Shown: piece after piece, positions 8,550 through 16,821 of the stretch
Numbering within the stretch: the stretch's first letter is position 1
Layout: each line of letters opens with the position of its first letter
Origin: Nitratidesulfovibrio sp. SRB-5
Lineage (GTDB): Bacteria; Desulfobacterota; Desulfovibrionia; Desulfovibrionales; Desulfovibrionaceae
Assembly: GCF_019931275.1 (NCBI RefSeq)
Contig: NZ_JAIOTY010000002.1
Location: forward strand, 1,514,631 to 1,578,630
DNA: 64,000 bases
Reading direction: 5' to 3'
Made by a program: the position numbers and the translations under genes
The notes under the pieces: generated by a model
What the model saw: only the letters and a program-made list of their open reading frames with translations
What the model was told of the DNA's origin: nothing
Databases searched by the model: none

Positions 8550-9703
8550 CCCTGCCCAAGACATGGCTGGTGGTGCGCCTGAGTGCGCTGGGCGACGTGG
8601 TGCTGACCACGGGCGTCCTGCTGTGGCTGCATCGTGCCCGTGGCTGGCGCTTCGTGGTGCTGACGCGGCCGCAGTGGGCACCGGTGTTCCGCAACCACCC
8701 CGCCGTGGACCGGGTGGCCACGGTGGATCCGCACGACCTGCGCCCCGCCGCGTTGCCCGGCTTCGTGCGTGGGCTGGCGGCGTCGCTGCCGGGCGCGGGC
8801 CTGCTGGACCTGCATGGCACCCTGCGCTCGCGGCTGCTGGGGCTGCTGTGGCCCGGACCGGTGCGCCGCTATCCCAAGTTTTCGGTGGAACGTCGCCTGT
8901 TCCTGCGGTCCGGCGGCAGGCTGTTCCGCGAACGGTTGCGCGCCAGCAACGTGACGCAACGGTACGCCCTGGCCGTGCAGGATGCGCCGCCGCCGCGTTC
9001 GGCGTTGCTGCCGCGCATTCTGCTGGACGACGCGGAGAGCGCGCGGGGCGTGGCCCTGCTGCGCGAGGCCGGGCTGCTGCCTGCGGGAACGCCGGATGGC
9101 GCTACGGACGGGGCCCCCGTTCCGGCCCGCCCGCTGGTGGCCCTGCATCCCTATTCCACGCATCCGGACAAGGCCTGGCTGCCCGATGCCTGGCGCGATC
9201 TGGCCGGGCGTCTTTCCGCCGCCGGGCATGCGTGGTTCGTGGTTGGGCGGTCCGGCGGAAAGGGAAATGCTGTTGCTGAAGCTGGGGGCGACGAGGCCGC
9301 GCCGCTCTTCGCGCTTGTGGAGCAGACCCGACGTGCGGGCGGACTGGCGGCGGATTTCACCGACCGCACGGACCTGCGCGAAACCTGCGCGCTGCTGGCC
9401 GCCGCGGACGTGCTGGTGACCGGAGATTCCGGCCCCATGCATCTGGCCGCCGGGGTGGGCACCCCGGTGGTGGCGCTGTTCGGCCCCACCACCCGCGAAT
9501 GGGGCTTCTACCCGGAAGGCCCGCGCGATGTGGTGCTGGAAACCGGCGATGCCTGCCGCCCCTGTTCGCTGCACGGCAGCAGGCGCTGCGCCCGTTCCGG
9601 GCGCTGCATGACCGGCATCGCGCCCGATGCGGTGTTTGCGGCGGTGCGGCGGGTGGTTGGCGATGGAATGGCCGGGGCGGGCGCGGACGCCAAGAACTGC
9701 TGA
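8546..9703 (+). CDS. Glycosyltransferase family 9 (heptosyltransferase-like)
   Basis: The 385-residue cytoplasmic enzyme probably transfers an ADP-heptose or similar sugar to LPS core. The N-terminus WLVVRLSALGDVVLTTGVL is the classic family start. The C-terminal half has VALHPYSTHPDKAW and the donor-binding GDSGPMHLAAGVGTPVVALF followed by GPT. Start 8546 matches the family's N-terminus, follows a GGAG ribosome site and overlaps the stop of a short upstream ORF. Whether it is heptosyltransferase I, II or another GT9 member is not clear. A gmhA gene for heptose synthesis lies elsewhere in the window. Confidence 0.88.
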   Translation: MTLPKTWLVVRLSALGDVVLTTGVLLWLHRARGWRFVVLTRPQWAPVFRNHPAVDRVATVDPHDLRPAALPGFVRGLAASLPGAGLLDLHGTLRSRLLGLLWPGPVRRYPKFSVERRLFLRSGGRLFRERLRASNVTQRYALAVQDAPPPRSALLPRILLDDAESARGVALLREAGLLPAGTPDGATDGAPVPARPLVALHPYSTHPDKAWLPDAWRDLAGRLSAAGHAWFVVGRSGGKGNAVAEAGGDEAAPLFALVEQTRRAGGLAADFTDRTDLRETCALLAAADVLVTGDSGPMHLAAGVGTPVVALFGPTTREWGFYPEGPRDVVLETGDACRPCSLHGSRRCARSGRCMTGIAPDAVFAAVRRVVGDGMAGAGADAKNC

Positions 9704-9744
9704 CGGCAGGGCCGCTGGCGGCGGGTCCGGTAGTGTCAGGCCCG

Positions 9745-9808
9745 CTGGCGCCGGATTATGCGGACGCCGGGCGTTGCTGGCGCCGGATTATGCGGACGCC
9801 GGGCGTTG
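9745..9808. repeat. Exact 32-bp tandem duplication
   Basis: A 32-bp unit beginning ctggcgccggattatg occurs twice without mismatch at 9745-9776 and 9777-9808, in the gap between the convergent GT9 and TPR genes. A third, partial match to its start precedes it. Confidence 0.9.
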
Positions 9809-9919
9809 CGGCGGCGTTGGGGAAGGCGCGGGCAGCGAACTGTAGTGGCCGGATGTCGGCGGCATTGCCGGATGGGGAACTGGCGGGATGGCGTGGTGCG
9901 CCGCCCGCCTTTTTTTTCG

Positions 9920-10735
9920 TCAGCGCGAAAGACGAGACAGCAGTTCCCGCGCCTCGGTCAGCGAAGGGTCGGCCTGCCACGCGCGGTTGGCGTATTCGTA
10001 CGCCTTGTCGCGCTTGCGCCACTCCATGTACAGCTTGGCCAGGTTCAGCATGGTGCGCGGGTGCGAGCCGAACTGGCGCAATGCGCGCAGGTACACGATT
10101 TCCGCCTTGGGGTATTCGCGCAGTTCCAGATAGGCGGCCACCGCTCCGGAGTAGGCCGGTGCTTCTCCGGAAAAGCGTTCCAGCGCCGATTCGAACAGTT
10201 CCGCCGCCTCGTAGAACAGCCGTGCCCGCAGGAACCGCTGCCCGATGTCGCTGAGCACCCCGGGCTCGTGGCCCCATTCGTCGGCCACCCGGCGCAGCAG
10301 GGCCCGCCCGCGCGGCAGGTCGCCCGCGTCCAGCCTGTCCTGGCCGTTGCCGGTCAGTTCCATCTTGCGCATCAGTATTTTCTGGGCCTGCTCGGCGGCG
10401 CGGGCGCGCTCCTCTTCCAGCATGGCATGGCGGATGGATTCCAGCCGGTCGGCCAGGGGCAGTTCGTCGCCGGGGGCATAGGTCACGTACGGGCCGGAAA
10501 GCACCTTGCGCGTTTCGAAGAACTTGCGGATGACGTGGTTTCGGTTGAGATCGTTGACGAATTCATGGATGTGCACTTCCGTCTCAAAGCGCGCCTGCCC
10601 GATCAGCAGGGTGCCTTCGTACGCCTTGAGGGCCTTTTCCATGGCCTCCAGGGCGCGGGGCAGGTAGCCGCGCGCCAGATAGGCACGGGACCGCGCGATG
10701 TTGTCGCGCACGGCCTTGGGGGCGGTCATTCGCAT
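9920..10735 (-). CDS. TPR-repeat protein downstream of nadD
   Basis: The 271-residue soluble protein is rich in helical TPR-like pairs, clearest at the C-terminus: LALGxYxxALxx-type spacing with SHPRTMLNLAKLYMEWRKRD and AYEYANRAWQADPSL. It has no signal peptide. Start 10735 is preceded by an AGGA ribosome site and overlaps the end of nadD by 10 bases, so the two are translated as one operon. A second ATG lies at 10729. Function is unknown; TPR proteins generally act as scaffolds. Confidence 0.8.
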   Translation of the reverse strand: MRMTAPKAVRDNIARSRAYLARGYLPRALEAMEKALKAYEGTLLIGQARFETEVHIHEFVNDLNRNHVIRKFFETRKVLSGPYVTYAPGDELPLADRLESIRHAMLEEERARAAEQAQKILMRKMELTGNGQDRLDAGDLPRGRALLRRVADEWGHEPGVLSDIGQRFLRARLFYEAAELFESALERFSGEAPAYSGAVAAYLELREYPKAEIVYLRALRQFGSHPRTMLNLAKLYMEWRKRDKAYEYANRAWQADPSLTEARELLSRLSR

Positions 10736-11595
10736 GGGGAGTCCTTGCCGGAGCCGTGCTGGCCTGAGCGGTGTGAGCCGGAGCAGTGTGAGCCGGAACA
10801 GTGTGGGGCGGAACAGTCGGGTGTGGCGCAGTCGGAGGCAGAGCAGGAGGGGGCGATGCCGTGCATCGCGGGGTCGGCATGGGGGGCCGGGGCGGCGTGC
10901 GCCCAGCAGCGGCGCACCTCGTCGGCCTGGGCGCGCAGCAGGCTGTCCACGTCGTCGGGCACCAGCAGGCGGATGTCCGCGCCGCGCAGCCATTTGCCGC
11001 GCAGCAGGGACGCGCTGATGTCCAGCCGGGGCAGGGGCAGGAAGGTCAGGGTGGTATCCCCGTAGGGGCCGCCGCGCAGCAGGTGGCGTTCCGTGTCCGG
11101 CGCGGCCTGTGCATGGTCCGTCTGGGGCGCTAGCGGGGCGGCGTCGGGCCAGTGGGCGGCCAGGGCGGCACGGAAGGCTTCCGGCCCGCTGCCCGCGCGG
11201 GGCACCACCACGAAGTCGGCGACGCGCGGCAACTCCACTCCCCGGTGCCAGTGGGGCAGCATCTCGAAATCCTCGCCGCCCAGGATGAAGAACGGCGTGG
11301 CGTCCGGTTCGGCGGCGCGGTAGGCGTGCAGGGTGTCCCAGGTGTACGAGGGGCCGCTGCGCCCGCCTTCCAGCGCGTTCACGGCCAGCGCGGCAAACGG
11401 GCGCACGGCGGCATGCAGCAGGGACAGGCGCAGCCCGAAGGGCAAGAGGTCGTGCCCTTCCTTGTGGGGGGGCACGGCGCACGGGACGAGGTCGATGCGG
11501 TCGGGCCGCAGCGCCTCGGCCACCTCGATGGCCAGGCGCAGATGCCCCGCATGCACCGGGTTGAAACTGCCGCCAAGTATGCCGATGCGCCGCAT
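10726..11595 (-). CDS. nadD: Nicotinate-nucleotide adenylyltransferase with a Cys/His-rich tail
   Basis: NadD joins ATP and nicotinate mononucleotide to give deamido-NAD in NAD synthesis. The sequence has the nucleotidyltransferase motif ILGGSFNPVHAGHL at residues 5-18, PPHK, and LDISASLLRG near the end of the catalytic core. The start at 11595 places this motif correctly and follows an AAAGG ribosome site. At 289 residues it is longer than the usual about 200-220. The extra length comes from inserts and a C-terminal tail of pentapeptides of the form H/D-C-S-x-x, encoded by a 15-bp repeat. It lies downstream of proA and overlaps the TPR gene. Confidence 0.92.
   Translation of the reverse strand: MRRIGILGGSFNPVHAGHLRLAIEVAEALRPDRIDLVPCAVPPHKEGHDLLPFGLRLSLLHAAVRPFAALAVNALEGGRSGPSYTWDTLHAYRAAEPDATPFFILGGEDFEMLPHWHRGVELPRVADFVVVPRAGSGPEAFRAALAAHWPDAAPLAPQTDHAQAAPDTERHLLRGGPYGDTTLTFLPLPRLDISASLLRGKWLRGADIRLLVPDDVDSLLRAQADEVRRCWAHAAPAPHADPAMHGIAPSCSASDCATPDCSAPHCSGSHCSGSHRSGQHGSGKDSPCE
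10766..10840. repeat. 15-bp tandem repeat encoding the NadD tail
   Basis: Five imperfect 15-bp units (10766, 10781, 10796, 10811, 10826) resemble gagcagtgtgagccg. Being a multiple of three, the repeat stays in frame and gives the Cys/His pentapeptide tail on the minus strand. Confidence 0.85.
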
Positions 11596-11768
11596 GAACC
11601 TTTTGCCGCCCCCGTGGTTCGTTCGTGTTCCGTGATGCGTTTGGTGGCGGTCCGGGCAGCAGGCGCTTGCGGACCGCATGGGCGATGCTGGCGCGGCGGC
11701 ACCCAGCGGGCCGCCGCGCCAGTCCTGTACCGGCTATTCGAGAATTTCCGCCACTCCCGCCATTCCCG

Positions 11769-13082
11769 TTACTCCCGGACCTGGCCCGCGCCGAACACCA
11801 CGAACTTGGTGGTGGTCAGTTCCTGCACGCCCATGGGGCCGTAAGAGTGCAGCTTGGACGTGCTGATGCCGATCTCGGCGCCAAGGCCCAGCTGCCCGCC
11901 GTCGTTGAAGCGGGTGGAGGCGTTCACCGCCACCATGGAGGCGTCGGCCTCGCGCAGGAAGCGCATGGCCCGCCCATGGTCGCGGGTGCAGATGATTTCG
12001 GTGTGGTTGGACCCGTGCGCGGCGATGTGGGCCAGCGCCTCGTCCATGTCGTCCACCACGCGCACGGCCAGGATCAGGTCGTGGAATTCCATGCCGTAGT
12101 CTTCCGGGGCGGCGGCGGTGGCGGCATCGCCCAGCAGGGGCAGCGCCGTCGGGCACGCGCGGAAGGTCACTCCGGCAGGGGCCAGCCGGGCGGCCACGGC
12201 GGGCAGCAGGGCTGCGGCCTCGTCCTTGTGCACCAGCAGGCATTCCAGCGCGTTGCACACGCCGGGGCGCTGCACCTTGCCGTTGAAGACGATCTCCACG
12301 GCCTGGTCAAGGTCCGCGCCCGCGTCCACATAGGCGTGACACACGCCCTTGTAGTGCTTCAGGACGGGCATGGTGGCTTGCTGCACCACGGCGCGGATCA
12401 GGGTTTCGCCCCCGCGCGGGATGATCACGTCGATGTACTGCTCCAGCGCGCACAGGGCGCCCACGGCGGCCCGGTCGGTACGCGAGACCACCTGCACAGC
12501 ATCGCCGGGCAGGCCGGAGGCGGACATGGCCTCGGCAATGAGCCCGGCCAGGGCCAGGTTGGAGTGGATGGCCTCCGACCCGCCGCGCAGGATCACCGCG
12601 TTGCCCGCCTTCAGGCACAGGATGGCGGAATCGATGGTCACGTTGGGGCGCGATTCGTAGATGATGGCGATGACGCCGAGGGGAATGCGCATGCGCCCCA
12701 CCAGCAGGCCGTTGGGGCGCTGCCACTGGGTTTCCACCGCGCCCACCGGGTCGGGCAGGCCCGCCACGTGGCGGCAGGCGGCGGCCATTTCGGCCATGAT
12801 GCGCGGGGTAAGGCGCAGGCGGTCCATGCGCGGGGCGTCCATGCCCGCCGCTTCGGCGGCGGCCAGGTCGCGCGCGTTGGCGGCCAGTATGTCGGACTCG
12901 CGCGATTCCAGCAGCCCGGCAAGGCGGACCAGGGCGTCGATCTTGGCGGCGGGGGCCGCGGCGGCCAGCTTGCGGGCGGCTGCCTTGGCGCGCTTGCCCA
13001 TGGATTCGACCAGTTGGACGATGTCGCTCGTGGCGGTGTCCCTGGTTGCATCCGGGGCGGTGGTGGTGTTCTGCGTGCTCAT
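11769..13082 (-). CDS. proA: Glutamate-5-semialdehyde dehydrogenase (gamma-glutamyl phosphate reductase)
   Basis: ProA makes glutamate-5-semialdehyde from gamma-glutamyl phosphate with NADPH in proline synthesis. The 437-residue length is close to the family norm. Diagnostic segments include IPLGVIAIIYESRPNVTID, IIPRGGETLIR, and the catalytic Cys276 in NGKVQRPGVCNALE. The C-terminus carries HTEIICTRD and the GLGAEIGISTSKLH block. It is first in a minus-strand cluster with nadD and the TPR gene; 173 bases separate it from nadD. Confidence 0.97.
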   Translation of the reverse strand: MSTQNTTTAPDATRDTATSDIVQLVESMGKRAKAAARKLAAAAPAAKIDALVRLAGLLESRESDILAANARDLAAAEAAGMDAPRMDRLRLTPRIMAEMAAACRHVAGLPDPVGAVETQWQRPNGLLVGRMRIPLGVIAIIYESRPNVTIDSAILCLKAGNAVILRGGSEAIHSNLALAGLIAEAMSASGLPGDAVQVVSRTDRAAVGALCALEQYIDVIIPRGGETLIRAVVQQATMPVLKHYKGVCHAYVDAGADLDQAVEIVFNGKVQRPGVCNALECLLVHKDEAAALLPAVAARLAPAGVTFRACPTALPLLGDAATAAAPEDYGMEFHDLILAVRVVDDMDEALAHIAAHGSNHTEIICTRDHGRAMRFLREADASMVAVNASTRFNDGGQLGLGAEIGISTSKLHSYGPMGVQELTTTKFVVFGAGQVRE

Positions 13083-13625
13083 GGCGGCTCCGGCGCTCTG
13101 GCGTTCCGTGTGGTGGCGGAACGACGTGAAGGTTGCGAAAGATTGCTATAGCCGCAGCCCCCCGGCAACGCAACAGTATGCCCTGCGGGCGTGCGGAAGG
13201 GCAAGGCGCAGGGCCAGTTCCGGCACGGTGATGGTGGTATGGCCGAGGCGCGCGGAAGGGCAGGGCGGTTCGCGCCTTTCGTTCGCCGCAGGGTGCATGG
13301 CTGCCGTTCATGCGCAAGTGCAGAGGGGGGCGGGTGAAGGGCGGGCACGGCAAGGACGTGCACAGGACCTGACACCCTGACGGAGTTCCATGTGATGGAA
13401 TGCCCCCCCCTCGCGCATCGCGCAAGGCGGCTTGCATGATTTTGGCGGTGCCCCACGGACAGGACGGGAAGGTCTTGTCAAAACCCGCAAGCCCAGACGG
13501 GCCGCGAGGAACCGGCTTCCGGCCGGAATCCTTTTGACATTTCTGTAATGGGCACGTAAAAGAATCGGGCTTTGCGATTTCCAGCCATAAAGCGGCCCTG
13601 CGCCGCATTCCAAGGAGCAATTCGC
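13083..13625. other. Divergent intergenic region between proA and the TPR/ior cluster
   Basis: No gene is supported in this 543-bp gap. Its right part holds a sigma-70-like promoter (13534-13562) and the ribosome site for the next gene. No proA promoter is evident by eye. Confidence 0.5.
13534..13562 (+). promoter_or_regulatory. Putative sigma-70 promoter for the TPR/iorAB cluster
   Basis: TTGACA at 13534-13539 matches the -35 consensus. A 17-bp spacer leads to TAAAAG at 13557-13562, a weak -10. It sits about 65 bases before the start codon at 13626. Confidence 0.45.
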
Positions 13626-14321
13626 ATGTCGGAGAACACTGTCCGCAAAGGCCTGCCGCGCGCCCAGCAGCAGCCTGTAATTCCCCAGCAGCTGCAGGGC
13701 GAGGTGTCCGGAGAGGCCGCGCCGCTGCTGCGCTTCGTGCTCGACAACGCCCGCTATATCGCCGCCGGTCTCGGCGTGCTGGTGCTGGCCGCCGGTGCCG
13801 GCGCGGGTTACCGCTGGTGGGCTGCCGACAAGGCGCGCCAGGCGCAGGCCGATCTGGGCACGATTATCGTGGCCAAGACCGGCGCGGATCGCGTGCAGGC
13901 CCTGGAGGCGTTTCTGGCCAAGGCTCCGTCGGGCGTGCGCAACGCCGTGCTGCTGGACCTTGCCGCCGCCGCCATGGAGCAGAAGGACTACGACAAGGCC
14001 GCCTCGGCCTGGGAACGCCTGGCCGCCGCCGATGGCGCCATCGGCGTGGTGGCCCGCATCGGTCGCGCGCAGGCCCTGTCGCAGGCTGGCAAGGATGCCG
14101 AGGCCCTGACCGTGCTGGAAGGCCTGGAAAGCTCGGTGAGCGAGATTTCGCGCAATGCCGTTCGCGGCCAGCTGGCAGTGGTGGCGGAGCGTGCGGGCAA
14201 GCTGGACCGCGCCGTGGCTGCCTACGAGCAGCTGATGGCCTCCGAATCCGCCGGCAACAAGGACTATTTCAAGAGCCGCGCCGAAGCGCTGAAGGCCCGC
14301 ATGCAGAAGGGGGGCGCGTAA
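13626..14321 (+). CDS. Membrane-anchored TPR-like protein (YfgM-type)
   Basis: The 231-residue protein has a cytoplasmic N-terminus of about 40 residues and one transmembrane helix (about 43-65, AAGLGVLVLAAGAGAGYRWW). The remainder is an Ala-rich helical domain with TPR-like pairs, including KDYDKAASAWERLAAADG and AGKLDRAVAAYEQLM. The architecture matches the YfgM/ancillary SecYEG family, but identity is low by eye. An AAGGAG ribosome site precedes the ATG. It ends 4 bases before iorA and is probably cotranscribed with it. Confidence 0.8.
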   Translation: MSENTVRKGLPRAQQQPVIPQQLQGEVSGEAAPLLRFVLDNARYIAAGLGVLVLAAGAGAGYRWWAADKARQAQADLGTIIVAKTGADRVQALEAFLAKAPSGVRNAVLLDLAAAAMEQKDYDKAASAWERLAAADGAIGVVARIGRAQALSQAGKDAEALTVLEGLESSVSEISRNAVRGQLAVVAERAGKLDRAVAAYEQLMASESAGNKDYFKSRAEALKARMQKGGA

Positions 14322-14325
14322 GCCC

Positions 14326-16215
14326 ATGAGCGAGTCCACTGCAACATCGGGCGCGACTCCGGGTGCCCGCCCGGTGAATCCCCTGCTGGCCGATGAACCC
14401 GGCGCGCGCCGCCTGCTGCTGGGCAACGAGGCCATCGTGCGCGGGGCGCTGGAGGCGGGCGTCAACCTGGTGGCCTGCTACCCCGGCACCCCGTCGTCCG
14501 AAGTGCCCGACACCTTCCGCCGCATCGGCGGCGGTGGCCGCTATCGCCTGGAATATTCGGTGAACGAGAAGGTGGCCATGGAAGTGGGGGCGGGTGCCGC
14601 CCTGGCCGGGGCCCTGACGCTGGTGACCATGAAGCACGTGGGCGTCAACGTGGCCGCCGACCCGCTGCTGACCATGACCTACACCGGACTGCCCGGCGGC
14701 CTGCTGCTGCTTTCCGCCGATGACCCCGGCTGCCACGCCAGCCAGAACGAACAGGACAACCGCACCTATGCCCGTTTCGCGGGCATGCCGTGCTTCGAGC
14801 CCGCCACCGCGCAGGAAGCCAAGGACATGACGCGCGATGCGCTGCTGCTGGCGCGCGAGCTTGAACAGCCCGTGCTGCTGCGCACCACCACCCGCGTCAA
14901 CCACCTGCGCGGCGCCGTGGAATTCGGCCCCCTGGGCCAGCCCGCGCCCATCGTGCCCTTCGAGCGCAACCCCCGCCGTTTCGTGCCCGTGCCCGCCGTG
15001 GCCCGCGTGCGCCACGCCGAACTGGTCAGGCACCTGGGCATGGCGCGGGAGAAGGCCGAGCATTCTCCGTGGAACACCGTGCGCGGCGAAGGGCGCTTCG
15101 GCGTCATCGCCAGCGGCATCAGCCGCGCCTACCTGTCCGACGCCCTGCACGAGACGGGCTGGGACGACCGGGTGAAGGTGCTGGACCTGGGCATGACCTG
15201 GCCCCTGCCGGAAGCCCTGCTGACCGACTTCCTGTCCCAGTGCGACGCCGTGCTGGTGCTGGAAGAACTGGAACCCCTGCTGGAAAACGACGTGCGCGCC
15301 CTGGTGCAGCGCAACAACCTGCCCGTGGCCGTCAGCGGCAAGGGCGGCGCGCTGACCATCTACGGCGAATACTCCACCCAGACCGTCACCCAGGCCCTGG
15401 CCGACCTGCTGGGCGAAACCGCCCGGCTGCCGATCGCCTGCGACCCGGAAACGGCCCTGCCCGTGCGCCCGCCCAACCTGTGCCCCGGCTGCTCGCACCG
15501 CGCGCTGTACTATGCCGTGCGCAAGGTGTTCGGCGACGACGCCGTGTACTCCAGCGACATCGGCTGCTACACGCTGGGGCTGCTGCCGCCGCTGCGCATG
15601 GCCGACTTCCTGTTCTGCATGGGCTCGTCGGTGTCTTCCGGTTCCGGGTTCGCCACGGCCTCGGGCAAGCCCACGCTGGCCTTCATCGGCGATTCCACCT
15701 TCTTCCATTCCGGCATCACCGGGCTGGTCAACGCGGTGTTCAACAAGCACGACCTGATCGTGGTGGTGCTGGACAACGGCACCACGGCCATGACCGGACA
15801 TCAGCCCAACCCCGGCGTGGTCCAGGAAGTGCTGGGCAACGCCTGCGTGCACCTGGACATAGAGGCCGTGGTGCGCGGCTGCGGCGTGGCCGACGTGGTC
15901 AAGGTGCGGCCCTTCAACGTCAAGTCCACCATGAAGGCCCTGGCGGAAATGAAGGAACGCTCCGGCGTGCGCGTGATCATCGCCGAAGAGCCGTGCGTGC
16001 TCTACGCCCGGCGCACCCTGAAGAAGCCGCGCAACCAGGTGGCCTACGTTGCCGAGCAGGGGCCGTCCGTGGCCGACTGCCTGGAACACCTGGCCTGCCC
16101 CGCCTTCTTCCGCGACGACACCGGCATCCACGTGGACGAGAACCTCTGCGGCGGCTGCATGGTCTGTCTGCAGGTTGCGGACACCATCAAGGCCCGCAAG
16201 AGGAGCGACGCATGA
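14326..16215 (+). CDS. iorA: Indolepyruvate:ferredoxin oxidoreductase alpha subunit
   Basis: The 629-residue subunit oxidatively decarboxylates arylpyruvates to aryl-CoA, passing electrons to ferredoxin. The N-terminal pyrimidine-binding domain has ACYPGTPSSEVPDTF. The TPP-binding half has NLCPGCSHRALYYAV, GDSTFFHSGITGL and LDNGTTAMTGHQPNPG. The C-terminal ferredoxin domain is degenerate: motif I keeps only Cys585 and Cys591, and motif II has Cys608, Cys611 and Cys614 but no following Cys-Pro. One [4Fe-4S] cluster (608, 611, 614 with 591) could still form, but not two. The gene overlaps iorB by ATGA. Confidence 0.93.
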   Translation: MSESTATSGATPGARPVNPLLADEPGARRLLLGNEAIVRGALEAGVNLVACYPGTPSSEVPDTFRRIGGGGRYRLEYSVNEKVAMEVGAGAALAGALTLVTMKHVGVNVAADPLLTMTYTGLPGGLLLLSADDPGCHASQNEQDNRTYARFAGMPCFEPATAQEAKDMTRDALLLARELEQPVLLRTTTRVNHLRGAVEFGPLGQPAPIVPFERNPRRFVPVPAVARVRHAELVRHLGMAREKAEHSPWNTVRGEGRFGVIASGISRAYLSDALHETGWDDRVKVLDLGMTWPLPEALLTDFLSQCDAVLVLEELEPLLENDVRALVQRNNLPVAVSGKGGALTIYGEYSTQTVTQALADLLGETARLPIACDPETALPVRPPNLCPGCSHRALYYAVRKVFGDDAVYSSDIGCYTLGLLPPLRMADFLFCMGSSVSSGSGFATASGKPTLAFIGDSTFFHSGITGLVNAVFNKHDLIVVVLDNGTTAMTGHQPNPGVVQEVLGNACVHLDIEAVVRGCGVADVVKVRPFNVKSTMKALAEMKERSGVRVIIAEEPCVLYARRTLKKPRNQVAYVAEQGPSVADCLEHLACPAFFRDDTGIHVDENLCGGCMVCLQVADTIKARKRSDA

Positions 16216-16817
16216 GCACCCCCGCACGCATCCGCATCTACCTTACCGGCGTGGGCGGACAGGGCACCCTGACCGCCACCACCCTGCTGGCCCGCACCGC
16301 CCTGGACCAGGGGCTGGAAGTGACCTCCGGCGAAATCCACGGCATGGCCCAGCGCGGCGGGGTGGTGGAATCCACCATCCTGCTCGGCGGCTGGATGAGC
16401 CCCAAGATCGGCCATGGCGAGGCGGACCTGATCCTTGGCTTCGAACCGCTGGAAACCCTGCGCGGCATGACCCACCTGGCCGCCGGGGGCAGCGTGCTGT
16501 CCAATACCGAGCCGCTGCCGCCGGTGGGCGTTTCCACCGGGCGCGAAGCCTACCCCGAGATGGAGCGCATCCGCGCCAAGGTGGAAGGCTGCGCCGCCAA
16601 GTCGTGGTTCCTGCCCTGCCGCACCCTGGGCCTTCAGGCCGGGTCGGTGCAGGCGGGCAACAGCGTGCTGCTGGGCGCGGCCTGCGCCTCTGGGCTTCTG
16701 CCCTTTGGTCCGGACGCGCTGGAAGCCGCCATCCGCACCCATCTTGCCCCCAAACTCATGGACATGAACCTGAGGGCGGTCGAACTGGGTGTTCGGGCCG
16801 TAGCCTCCGCGAGCTGA
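16212..16817 (+). CDS. iorB: Indolepyruvate:ferredoxin oxidoreductase beta subunit
   Basis: The 201-residue gamma/beta-type subunit starts with the family motif YLTGVGGQGTLTATTLLA and has GEIHGMAQRGGVVESTI. It completes the two-subunit IorAB enzyme. Its ATG overlaps the iorA stop as ATGA, indicating coupled translation at equal amounts. A sigma-54 activator gene begins 4 bases after its stop. Confidence 0.93.
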   Translation: MSTPARIRIYLTGVGGQGTLTATTLLARTALDQGLEVTSGEIHGMAQRGGVVESTILLGGWMSPKIGHGEADLILGFEPLETLRGMTHLAAGGSVLSNTEPLPPVGVSTGREAYPEMERIRAKVEGCAAKSWFLPCRTLGLQAGSVQAGNSVLLGAACASGLLPFGPDALEAAIRTHLAPKLMDMNLRAVELGVRAVASAS

Positions 16818-16821
16818 CCGC

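Noticed and set aside
14269-16227. Minus-strand open frame of 652 codons opposite iorA
   Set aside because: Antisense shadow of a well-identified TPP enzyme; no ribosome site or domain.
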